A DNA stretch of 64,000 nt from Pogonophryne albipinna (taxonomy: Eukaryota; Chordata; Actinopteri; Perciformes; Artedidraconidae). The translations under genes were made by a program, and so were the position numbers. Shown piece after piece: positions 48,266-64,000 of this stretch; the stretch's first letter is position 1; every line of letters starts with the position of its first letter. The notes below the pieces were generated by a model. That model made no database searches. It worked only from the letters and a program-made list of their open reading frames with translations, and was not told the origin of the DNA. The stretch is taken from positions 1,792,424-1,856,423 of the forward strand of contig CM053256.1 in assembly GCA_028583405.1 (NCBI GenBank), written 5' to 3'.

Positions 48266-50375
48266 CAGAAGTACAGACTCCTGATTTAGAGCCAACTGGA
48301 TGCATGGCAAGAGGGCCAAGAAAGCAAAAGAGTAGTTACATTAATTCATTCTAAAAATGTATTATAAAGAGATAAATCTTTGTATCAAAGTATTTAAAAA
48401 AAGTGTGTATTGTCTTATGTCTTATTGTCTTATTCCAAATAACAATACCTTGTTGAATACTTCTGTTTTGTGAGCTTTGGTACCCAGTAATGTTGGACTT
48501 GCAGAAATAAATGGCTGTTCTTTTGTTGAGTTAGTCGGTGGATTAGTCCTGTCACTAAACAGGCCATACAGTGTCTTAGTCCCACTGAAAAATGAGAGCA
48601 AGGACATGTTTGGTTGAAAAACTTCAACAATGACAGTCCTTGGTCATAGGTCATACAAACAGGTTGTGCACTGTGCACAAAATCTGCTTCATGCCCTAAG
48701 CTAAACACTTAAACATGCTCACAATGTTAACAACATGTTTGTGTTTCGTAGGGATTTTTACCACAATTGTGTTATTTTAGCCTGAAAACATGATCAAATG
48801 TGCTGATTACCAAAGACAGAAATATCACTGAAGTACAGTAGGGACTGATGGGAACGTCATTAGTGTTTCAGGTATTTGGTTGAAAACCAATGCTGTCAGG
48901 AGATTAGAGTTACTATCCCTCTTCTGGGGACCATGAATGTGTTCACCCAAAGTAATCCATCCTGACAGTGTTTCAAGAGGTAAACTCAGAAGATTACTGA
49001 AGTCTGTATGTCTGTGCGAAATGTAATCAAAATCAATCATATAGTTGTCAAGCTTACTGTGTAAATCAACAGGAACTCAAGAGCAGCCATAAACTGTGTT
49101 AATTCGATAAGTATTTTATTTAAGTGAACATAGAAACACACACGCAGTCTGACCTCCTCCCCCTCAGGCAGTTCTTTTATTCAGCTTGCAACATCAGTGA
49201 ACATTACTCAGTTTGTAAAACTCCAGACTTTTAAGAAAAATGATTGAAGTAAGAGACCTACTTGTGAAATGGAGTAAGGGAGTTTGGTAGAAAGATCTTA
49301 GGCAATGTGTTATGATGTAAGCGAAAGTATTTGCCAATATTAAGTTCCTGATAAACTTTAGAGACTTATTCACAGAGGCATTAGCCAAGATCAAAAAAGT
49401 ACGACACACTCCATTTCATACATGACATGTTTTTATTTTTAATATGTTTTTTTAAGACATGCTAACTGTAAATTGATCTAACAGAACATATTTACACAAC
49501 ACTTGTTCCGGGAGTGTTTCATGAAACTGATGCAGATTTACAGGAAAGGTTGATGACACACAGGGAAATGACTTTCGCTTGTACTCTATAAAAGTCTTCA
49601 CAGTTTCCTTGTTCCTTATGATTTATTATAAATACAATTTTGGAGCAGGGATCCAGCTTCAACCAGCCTAATGTGGCTAAAGCTTAAAAAATACAACATA
49701 CTTATTTCTCAGGTATAATATAGAAAAACCCAATTTAATGGAGAACTAGAGTGAAATAAAAAATACAAAAATAAAACTTTAAACAGCCATTTCTTATTGC
49801 AAGAGAACTTTTTTTGGAAATAGATTAAAATATATAACATTTGACACAATATGCATCAACAGTCAAAACTCTAGAAGCACTAGGCTTAACTTTTTTTGGT
49901 AAAGTGACACATTTCATCCAAATGATTGGATCACAAGGTCACATTTGACTATAATGTCATACACATACATTGAACAGATGTCTTAACTGTTCATAAATAG
50001 GAAGGCACATTTGCAATTCTGCATTGGCAACTTAGCAACTAAATATATTCAAACGCTTTATCACGATCATGATCATTCATCCCAGATCAAATGCACACTA
50101 AAGGGACATTGAACATGTTTTCTCTCAGTGATTGTGCTCTTATGTTTTTCATGTATTGTGTCTTGATATGTGTCTATGTTGATGTTACACATGGAGCTGC
50201 TGTGATGCAAGTCAAATTTCCGACTTGATCTGACCATTAAAGTATTATCGTATCGTATCCATAGACACAATTAAGCTTTTCAAGCAAATCCTTGTTTGCT
50301 TTGATAGAGTCAACACAAATGTTATGGTAGTTCTGACTTAAAAGAAAACAATGGTAGAAAATCATCAGAGGATTA
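48266..50375. other. Spacer between the CAP-Gly gene and zc3h12a
   Basis: Convergent 3' ends. It holds the downstream direct repeat (48571-48650), AT-rich sequence with minus-strand AATAAA sites (49430s and 49622-49627) that may serve zc3h12a, and a LINE-tail-like piece at 50215-50262. No gene was recognised. Confidence 0.45.
48571..48650. repeat. Direct repeat, copy 2 (partner 46802-46892)
   Basis: Second copy of the block described at 46802-46892, in the same orientation, about 300 bp after the CAP-Gly stop codon. Confidence 0.7.
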
Positions 50376-55149
<4,774 letters not shown>

Positions 55150-55984
55150 GGACTGACTGGAGGAAAATTACATTTAATTAGGGTTAAATGTTTATTTGAC
55201 TGAATCCAGTTTTGTATCATGTTATACACCCCCCCCAAATTCTGCCAGGTCCATTAATCATCATTTTGATTTGGATGTTCTTAGTATTATATTAAAGTAC
55301 ATTTTGTATTTTGTTTGTGAGTGTTTAGCAACACAACACATTTCATGATGTCACCATCCGGCTCAAGGATACAGATTTTTTTTAATAGACAAAACTATTA
55401 TTGATTGATCAAGAACATAATAGGCTGATTAACATAATATAAAACCAATATCACTTAATACTTTTAATTACTTTTAAATGAAGTATTTCCATAAATAATT
55501 TCCTGTAAAGGCTACCAATAATTTCCATCACTTCTTCATATGCTCTTGTGATAATAATCAATTGGCTTTTATGTTATTATGTGGGTGTACGAATATGCAT
55601 AATCTCCACATAATAACAATTAATTGTATTTCTATGTCTTTAAAAGTGTATTTTGTCACATTTGAGAATGAGAGATTAAAATAACATGCAAATAGCTCAC
55701 ATCACCTACCAAACAGTTCCAGGTATCTGAGGGCCGTGCTTAGACTTTACTGTAAAACTTGCTTCCCTCTCATGTTACAAAGTGACAGCTGAACAACAGG
55801 GAACTCTACGCCACTTCACCGTATCCATTCTCGGCTATGATACTTTTAAACGACAAATACACACCCTACAAGGAGGAATCTACCTGACTCAGGTACGTTT
55901 TCCAACGGGATATTTTCGCTGCTAACCGGCAGGCATTCTGGGTAACATCTCATACCGTGAATAAAAGTTAAACCGAAAACTCAC

Positions 55985-56085
55985 CTTGACTGCTCGTGTC
56001 TGTCTCCTCGTGTCCTGTATCTGCGCAGAAGTCTCTCAGTCAGTCAGAAGTCCCTCACAAGTCCCATTAATGTTTGGATGTACAG
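55985..56085 (-). other. zc3h12a: Probable noncoding first exon of zc3h12a
   Basis: On the minus strand GTCAAG|GTGAGTTTT is a strong donor at 55984. It faces the acceptor cctccag just upstream of the start codon at 55149. The promoter would lie further right. The 5' limit is unknown; about 100 bp are shown. Confidence 0.5.
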
Positions 56086-56184
56086 TAACTTTGACACAGT
56101 TCAGACTTTGTAGCGCCTCCCTCTTAGAGAATAATTTCTTCCCCTTTCCTCCTGCTGACGGAGGCAGGCTGAGCCTTGAAATAT

Positions 56185-56215
56185 TTGCATATCAGAGATA
56201 AGATAAGGTGCTGCT
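56185..56215 (-). promoter_or_regulatory. Octamer/GATA-like cluster near zc3h12a promoter
   Basis: The sequence contains ATTTGCAT (octamer motif) directly followed by agataagata (paired GATA cores), about 200 bp upstream of the probable zc3h12a first-exon donor. Function is inferred only from motif and position. Confidence 0.3.
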
Positions 56216-56407
56216 TTTCCTTTGGCTGTCAGTCAGTAACGCAGTAGTACACCGGTTATTTCCTTTCACTCCGTGTGTAGTTTTACTATGTCTTTGTTGT
56301 TGCTGTTGACCCTTCAGGCGATATACGGAATAAAACAAAATACAAATGAAAGCAAGGAATCTGAAGTATTATAGATGTAGCAACCACAATTAAAATCACA
56401 TCAGTGA

Positions 56408-56483
56408 TAGGTTGCAGGCTAAGAGATCAACTCAGTGAAAGCACCGCCTGCTGACCAATCAGAGCTCAGTGTGCGGAGTTTAA
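56408..56483. repeat. 76-bp fragment identical to 63444-63519
   Basis: taggttgcaggctaag … gtgcggagtttaa occurs identically, same orientation, at 63444-63519, where it forms part of a Harbinger-like MITE. Here only this piece is present. Confidence 0.85.
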
Positions 56484-57446
56484 CAATCAAATTAAAAATA
56501 TAAAAAACTAATTTATTTCATTTAAATATCATTAAAAAAAGATTATATATAATATACTGAGGTTATATTTGGGATGTATGATGTTCACTAGTTTATAATA
56601 CATTTTGATTGACCTCTTTTATGGATTAAACGTTGTGATGATGGGAAGATTCATGTGAGGAACCATTAGTTTGGGGCATATTATAAAATGGTTGGTGGTG
56701 TTGGAGTTAAGCTCAAAGTTTGTTACTGGAACAAAACTTCTCTCGGTTTTTTTAGAGTAACCTTACACCTATAGTAAATATCTGTGAATCCCCTCTTCTA
56801 CTTTTGATATTGCGAAAGAAAAAACATATATACAACGCCCCCTTGTGGATTCAGGGTATAGTGACAAAATCCATCCAACGTATTTTTAATTTTTTAGTAT
56901 TCTGATTTTTGTTAATGTGAAAAAGACAAATAGTCATTGTAAATTGAGAAATATATGAAAAATGCATCACAATTTAGTCATACACCTTTCTTTAAAATGA
57001 AAATGGTGACATAATTATAATATTGTATGTTTCCGGTTTTTTATGTGGCAGGTGTGGAAATATGACTTAATATGTAACTGAGTATTTTGAGGTAGGCCTA
57101 CATGTAATGCTAATCAAACAACTTTTGGCAGAAATTGTATTCTAAACAGTTGGAAAATACAACCCACTTCTCAACAGCACATGATTAAAGTACTGTTTGT
57201 TTGAGGTGTTTCGTAATTGTAGAGGAAGTGTCAGACATGATGAAGCAGAGTCAGAGAGAGTGAGGGACTTTATCCTGATGTGAACTTCCCCCTTTAACTT
57301 TGAGTGATGTGTTTACACAGTCTCTAGTTTGTATTAACTCATCTATACTAATTATTCTTAATTATTTAACTTTCTTTGTGAACTGCATTTCATTAAACCA
57401 GTAGTTTAGTCATTTTCGTGTATGTCATTCTTGAAACTATAAAAAA

Positions 57447-57559
57447 ATGGCCATAAAAGGATACATAATGATTTGTATACTACCGTTTCTTGCTTTTCTA
57501 TTAACCATTTTGATCGCTATTAATACAAGTTTCCGACTGTCCAAACAGTGTAAAAAGGT
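57447..57559 (+). CDS. Orphan first-exon candidate, membrane-anchor peptide
   Basis: An ATG opens 37 codons, MAIKGYIMICILPFLAFLLT onward, with a strongly hydrophobic stretch (~5-27) then a basic tail (RLSKQCKK), ending at a donor (AAAAAG|GTAGGT). This pattern fits a signal-anchor first exon of a type II membrane or secreted protein. No second exon is identified before the window ends, and I do not recognise the protein. It could be chance. Confidence 0.25.
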
Positions 57560-58823
57560 AGGTTATAAGTTTAACACTCTTTTGGTTGTAAAGATTAAAT
57601 AAATCAGATGTTTCATAACTCAAACAGGCTAAAAAATGTTCAACTTATATAATTGTTATGTGGGGTATCTTATCTTTTTTGGTTTATGTATGACCTATGG
57701 AAAAAAACATGAATTTTTCTGAATAATTATTCGTATTATTAGCTGCCATGTGACTTGTTTATATTTTATTTTGTTATAATTTCATATCACATGTACATTG
57801 TAGCCTTAGTTAACCAAAGCAGATGTCTCCCTATCTTTTATGTAGTTCATTAATTAATGTATGCTCATTAAGTAATGGATTAACAAACACATAATACTAT
57901 CAAACTGATAAACCATAGCTCACCTTTAGACACACTTAACAAGCATGGCACACAGGTTGGGTTAGTGGAAAAGCAAAGAGAAAAATGTTTCCTTTTTGAT
58001 GTTATAAAAACACTGATTCAGAGCAGATTAAGTTCACCTGTGGCTCCACCCAGAGCGTATCAGGATCAGGGCAAACATGGAAGACTTACAACACACAATA
58101 ATACATTGTTAATAATAACAACCCATTCAGATGACACATAGGAATACAATGCTCTGAATAGAGTAACTCCATCTGTTACTGGTGACAACAGTTTTATTTA
58201 ACAAAGCACTACCAGTATTAAACCCAAATGAGTCATATTATATGTATTATTAAAGGTCAAACATTGGGTAAGACTATTTTGGGATGTAACTGAACCCACA
58301 CACACGTCACCAAATAAACTGTACATGTCTTTGTTTAAATTACTTACTGCCTCATACTCAAACATAAATTACTCCCATAAATACGTTTTACAATATTGAA
58401 AACATTTATGACTTTGCCATCCTAAATATAACTTTTACAAATACAGAATGGAGCCAGTGGGACCACATCAAAAGAGGAAATAGAGTAAATCCGACCAAAT
58501 CCTAAAGGTTAAGACCAACACATTGTCTCCCAAACTGGGTAATGCAAAACCATACTGTAGCCTACATACTGAAATCACATTGAAACACCTCCATATTTAA
58601 AATTTGAGGGCATCTTCCTAGCCTTTTTAACCTGTTTGTATTCATGACACACTGCAACCAACGACCCTTTACACGATTGTTCTATAAATTGGCCACTAGA
58701 TGTCACCCACGCTTCATGTGAACACACTTTACACTCAATGCGGAGTTAATGGAAGACGTTGGTCTGCAGATGGTTGTGGTCTCAGTAGGCCTCTGGTTAA
58801 GCTGTGAAGTTCTGTGTGAGTAC

Positions 58824-58959
<136 letters not shown>

Positions 58960-59139
58960 ACGTTTGTAAACAACCCTTTGTGTACTGGGTTGATGGCATG
59001 GTCGAGTTGGGATCACACGGCGTGCAGCTGGTTAATGGCATATACAGAGTTGAGTTCCGGAGAGTGGAGAAAGTAATCAGGAGCCGGTTGCCTCCTCTGA
59101 GGGCCACACCACCGGCCCCAGGTGTCTGCAAGGCCTGAT

Positions 59140-62100
59140 ATTACTGCAGGGCAATGAGCTGCAACCAGTCACGATGAGTTGAGGTGAATACACACGCTCA
59201 CACACACACTCACACACACTCAAACACACATACATTCAAGCTCAGACTAAAACACAGAAAGATACAGAGAGCAAACGTCAAGTCTCACTTTATGGTGAGT
59301 TTTTTTAATCCGATCTACAAAAGCTCCGGCTAGCATTGTGTATTGTTTTATAATTGTGTGGTAAGATTATATTGGAAGCCATCATTGGCATCCAAAAAGC
59401 TTTTGTTCAGTAATGCAAATTTCAACCCTTGTTGAGAATCCAGGTGCCCAAGATCGGACGAGATTAGTCCAGATTGGGTATTGTGAACATCAAACGCTTA
59501 TTTCCTTTACATCTTGGGGGGAGGCATTGCCCCTCTCAAAGGCATATCTTTTTCCTCCAGGCAGGTGTAGTTTGGCAAGGCTTGTTAAACCCGAGACAGT
59601 TGATCAAATATTCAGCCAGGCTCATTGTGCTGCTGAGAGCTTTTGGATGTCTCTGGGACAGTGCAGTGCTGATAAAAAACAGCTGTAGTGCATGCCTCAG
59701 TGCTAGCCTCCCTTTGCTTTCCCTTTCTCGATGACTGCCCGGGTTATCCGTCTGTCAGCGAAATTAATTTTTGTATGATTTCCTTAAAAATAACCAAAGT
59801 AAAGAAAAGGCAGCCTTTAACTGGAGTAATCCGTCTTGCGCCAATGGTGTCAAAGTGATTCACGATTTCCAATTTAGCCGTGTTTGAATCTAAAGTAAAT
59901 CAGACAGGACGGCTCCACCCTCTGTGCAGCCGGACGACAAACCCTCAGTGACAAGAGCTTTCAAACTAACATATCCCCCACCCCACATTCATCTTGTTCA
60001 TTTATTACTTAAGACACCCTCTGCTTGTCCTACATAGATCAGCAAGCAAGGACCCCCTGGTATTGTGTGGGGTTGCAGAGAAGGCATTAAAGCTGCGTGG
60101 CTGTAGCACTGATTGATCGGACAAGATCAGACAAAAGAGCAGTGGAATGGATAGGGCTCGGGTTTTTAACTCTATGTTTAATTACATTTGCTTTGATTAG
60201 TGACAACTGAATTCCCTGAGCAGGATGTGATCACAATTTATTGAATACTGCAGTCTGCTGATCATAGACATTCACCCGCTGTGATATACTCTTGAAGCGT
60301 TTTCATTAATCCTCACATCACATACACCTGGTTTCTCTAAATGTGAGTGGCTTACCTTCTTACTGGCCATCAATCAATTAACATTTTTTATTTCTTGTGC
60401 CTCTTTAAGATATTATTTTTACTGACCATATGTCGAGTCATTGCCACACTGTCAAACATACAGACTTAATAGAAAGGTAACTTAATAAGATTGGTGCTAA
60501 AATCAATATATATATATGTTTTACAATGGCACTACATTGCCAGCACTCCCAACCCCAAAACAAAAAGGGTCAACCTGCAAAGAGTAGTTACATAAAGCTA
60601 TTGCCCAGGAGGCATACACTTAAACAAAAATACAATCAAGCTTTGGACAAAACGGATCCATTTCTTCATATAGAGATTTTGAATCAGAAGAAATATAATC
60701 TAAAACCTTTTGTACCTGAAGTGTCATGTGTATGTCCATTTCAAAATGAAAGTGCTGGGCATGTTGTGATGTAGATCCGTTTGATGTACCCTCAGAGCAA
60801 GAACAGGAACACAGGAATGGCTTTCATGATTGCTGACTTTAACGATCTTTGGAGTAGAAAGACGATCATAGAGCAAGGAATTTGAATAAGCATGTACAGA
60901 GGGGCTAGTTTTAAGTGTTTTTCAATACGGCATGATTTTGATTTCGTAAATTATGGCCCCATTTGGAGTAAAATAGATAGTCGACAACGTTATACAGTGT
61001 GTTTTAGGGCAGGAAAACCTTGTGATTGTCAGGTTACTACCACAGAGTTGTCCTGTTTGTTTGCCTTAAAAAAGGTAAACAAGCAGCCCTCACTTCTGGT
61101 TGCAAAAAAGCGACGGCCAAAAACCAAGATGGTGATGGCCAAAAAGCCAAAACCAAGTGTTTTACCCATAGCCCTCAAACCAATAAGTTATGTCCCTGTG
61201 TCCACTTATTTTATGCATGTAACCCATGTGTGTATTGTCATCACATTTTTCTAATGTTTAACCTCTGAACTTACACCCATTTGTGGCTTCTATGTCAAAT
61301 CTTGTTTTCTTCATGAGGAAATACATTTTTGTACCCTGAGTGAACTGCAACAACAATGCAAACACTTGCTTCCTTGCTTGAAAAAAATGTGGTCCAGCTG
61401 GCCATAGATCATTTAGAGATCGTTGTGTGTTGACTGGCTTGCAGGTGTAACCTCAGCATGACGTCCATCCTCGTCCAGGAGCACCAACAACGCTCTGATT
61501 AATTGTTCCTGTCAGTTTAGGTCATTTGTTCTTCCTTTTACTCTGCATATTACTCATACCCGCTCCAACAAAGGCGCACGCTCACAACAGTGCAGAAGGA
61601 CGTACAGGTACACAGCAGTGCACACATCACAAGTACACATGGACACAGAGATGGTCACTGGCATACACTAAGACCGACAAACAAAACCGCTTCCAAAGGC
61701 CGGCCTCATGTGTGAACGCAATTTATGCTCAGGCAGGCAGGCAACGCTCCAAGGTATTCATTACTATTGATGTCAGAATCCACAACAAGAAGTGATGGCT
61801 GAACCTCCTGCAGTCTGTACTGTTTAAAGCCGAGCTCCTCTCCCCCAGCTGTTGCTCTCTGTCTTCACTTAGAAAGGAGACTGTGATGATTAATGCACTC
61901 TCTGCTGGGATCTCAGGGAAAAAGAACCTGGAGTTTCTGCTGAAGTGTTTCGCTCACATTGTGGTGATTCAGTCGCACAATATGTGCACCGTGGAGCAAC
62001 GTTGAAAAATAACAAAATTGAAAATCATGACGGTGTCGCATTGTGCCATGTGTGCGGCTCAAGATAGATTCTGCTGATGCCTGTTCGGTCTTGTATAATT

Positions 62101-63280
62101 GTTACGCGTTTATCATGGTGGTGGATCGTGTTTTATGGCAAAATAAGTAATGTTTGTATGGATGTTAAATAGAGAAAAAGAGGTGGATTTGTTCCTTGGT
62201 GTGACAGCTTTTCTCTCTTCTTTCACACATCGGGTGATTACTTTGATGCCTGTTCCCCTCAGGACTCCTGTTTGTTGCTGACGGTGCTCAGTGTTAGTGT
62301 TACTGATAACACAAACCTCAGTCGGCTAGCTGGTGCTGCTGAACGCTGGAGATACTGCTCATCTTGGCGAATGCAGCTGTTCACTCCAGTCAATGCTTGT
62401 CACAAGCCTGCAGTGTTAGTAGCTTTGTTGTTGATTAAACAACGCTTTAATACATTGTGATAGCTTATTACTTCTGCTTTCACGATAAGCAATAGCTTAC
62501 AATACATTATAATCTTTGAATATTGTTTTGTTGTACCAGAAAAGCAAGTCATGATAAGAGAAAGGGGCACGCCAGTGTTGTGCCGTAGATGAAGGCTTGC
62601 CGTGGATTGAAGCCCTGTTCGCAAGGCTGACGTAATTTCAATTATTGGGCATTTCGTCTAGTTTTCTAAGCAGAAGAACGAAATAAATGATTTACTATTG
62701 TTATTGTATCTGTGCCTCTCTCACACTGTTAATGTTCTTTTTTTTTTAGACAAGGTTAATCCTGGTGTCAATAGGGACGATCTGCACGGTTCTCTACAGC
62801 CCATGTTCAGCAGAACACGTGGTGCAGCTGTTTATTGTTTTGCTGTCAACTAATGACGTAGGCTGACACATGTTTTTAAGCAGTTCTGAGTAAAGGTGAA
62901 ATAAATACTTTACATGAAGTTATTTTCGTGTTTTGTAAATAATTATGAAAGGCAAAGGATAATTAAAATATATATATATATGTACATTTCACCTTTATTT
63001 TTTATTTTACGATTGCAGGGATAAAAATTCAGCACATGCATAATAAATTATTGTGCAAAAATACCAATGTCAACAATGATGAACACTAATATTAAGAACA
63101 ATACAAATGTATTATTGGTATTAATTAGCTTTACACACCTAATGTAATCAATGGAGAAGATACCACAAATGTAGACAATTTGGGTTAGGGTAGGTGTGCA
63201 GGTGAACAGCAAACACCAGTGTGATTTTGGTGACAGCACGACTATCTTGGACAAAGCTATAGTGAGGGTTCCAAATTCGG
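59140..63280. other. Spacer, nothing recognised
   Basis: Non-repetitive, moderately AT-rich sequence. ORFs are short, lack homology that I can recognise and are not flanked by convincing splice sites. It may be an intron or a regulatory region of a gene beyond the window. Confidence 0.45.
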
Positions 63281-63284
63281 CAGC

Positions 63285-63530
63285 ACCAACACCTGGGGGT
63301 GTACTACGAAGCAGGATTTTCGCTTAGCCGGCTAAATTCAGGGAAAACTCCGGCTTTCCGGTCCTACGAAGCTGGTTCTCTTTTTAGCAGGCTAGATCTC
63401 CATGGTAATTTATGCTTAGCGGCTAACCTGGTCGGGACCAGGTTAGGTTGCAGGCTAAGAGATCAACTCAGTGAAAGCACCGCCTGCTGACCAATCAGAG
63501 CTCAGTGTGCGGAGTTTAAAGCGATCAAGT
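63285..63530. mobile_element. Harbinger/ISL2EU-like MITE, partial
   Basis: Begins near ggggtgtactacgaagcagg, with a second internal tcctacgaagctgg and repeated ttagc/gctaa motifs, typical of the end of fish Harbinger/ISL2EU-type elements. It includes the 76-bp segment shared with 56408-56483. The right end is not defined within the window. Confidence 0.55.
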
Positions 63531-64000
63531 CATATTACAGGAGAAAGGAAATACAGAAAAACTGCCGTTGCAGGAAAGACGGCCGGCAAAAATCACCGAC
63601 TGTGTGAACGTGAACATTAATAGAATATCACCTCCCATATTCAGAGCAATCTGACTATTATAACATTAGCGTTAAGAAAGCTTACTTAAATATCTGCCAC
63701 AACATAAGTAACCGGATCAGAGTAACATTAAGTACAGTCCGCGGCATATCACTTCATAATGTATCATATATTTCCTTATCTGAGTCAGCTGAGCCGTATC
63801 TGGCCGTGCAACACTCACAGTGTCACATACTGTATGCAGAAGAATTATTTTAAGCAACACATTAAGTTGACGAAACACTCGAGACAAATGTAATTAAAGG
63901 GGAAAGGAAACACCATTACAGCTTTAATATTCCGGTAGTTTATTCATTTTACAATGGATATTGATCGTAATATTTATTGTATATGATATTACTCGCCAAA

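Noticed and set aside
60526..61268. Plus-strand ORFs of 80-120 codons
   Set aside because: Two frames overlap with no splice signals, no recognisable domain and biased low-complexity Lys/Pro content; likely chance.

Overview
This window is vertebrate nuclear DNA, most likely from a ray-finned (teleost) fish. Genes are split into short exons with GT/AG introns. The intergenic and intronic DNA is full of short DNA transposons with inverted repeats and 8-bp or TA/TTAA target duplications, of L2-like LINE tails and of long CA/GT microsatellites. The two genes I can name, inpp5b and zc3h12a, both lie in human 1p34.3, so the block looks like conserved vertebrate synteny. I see no bacterial or viral genes, no CRISPR array and no tRNA or rRNA genes.

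Layout. (1) 1-28062, minus strand: inpp5b, type II inositol polyphosphate 5-phosphatase. I place 23 coding exons whose reading phases all join; the 3' end lies beyond base 1. Its first intron looks like a minor-class (U12) intron with unusual GT...AT ends. An internal alternative first exon near 21.6 kb would give an isoform without the N-terminal PH-like region. Its introns hold many MITEs, including one nested pair of hAT-type elements. (2) 29704-33267, minus strand, with a probable untranslated exon near 35.86 kb: an unnamed gene for a 731-residue secreted or GPI-anchored protein. It has a signal peptide, a long Thr/Ser/Pro mucin domain encoded by a VNTR, two Ly6/uPAR-like cysteine modules and a C-terminal hydrophobic tail. 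(3) 37.4-42 kb: transposon-rich spacer with a truncated piggyBac-type element, an L2-like LINE 3' end, an hAT-type element and a copy of an inpp5b intron segment. (4) 44130-48265, plus strand: an unnamed 267-residue protein with a coiled-coil-like stretch and a C-terminal CAP-Gly domain. (5) 50376-55149, minus strand, with an untranslated exon at about 55985: zc3h12a, Regnase-1/MCPIP1, a PIN-type RNase with a CCCH zinc finger and a DSGxxS degron. (6) 56.2-64 kb: mostly featureless spacer with a large CA/GT microsatellite, one orphan exon candidate at 57447 and a Harbinger-like fragment at the right edge.

The genes do not form one pathway. inpp5b acts on membrane phosphoinositides, zc3h12a degrades inflammatory mRNAs, the CAP-Gly protein probably binds microtubule ends, and the mucin/Ly6 protein is probably a cell-surface glycoprotein. 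The least familiar items are the mucin-Ly6 fusion architecture, the small CAP-Gly gene, the GT-AT U12-type intron, the internal inpp5b promoter, and several non-autonomous transposons that still carry recognisable fragments of their proteins.
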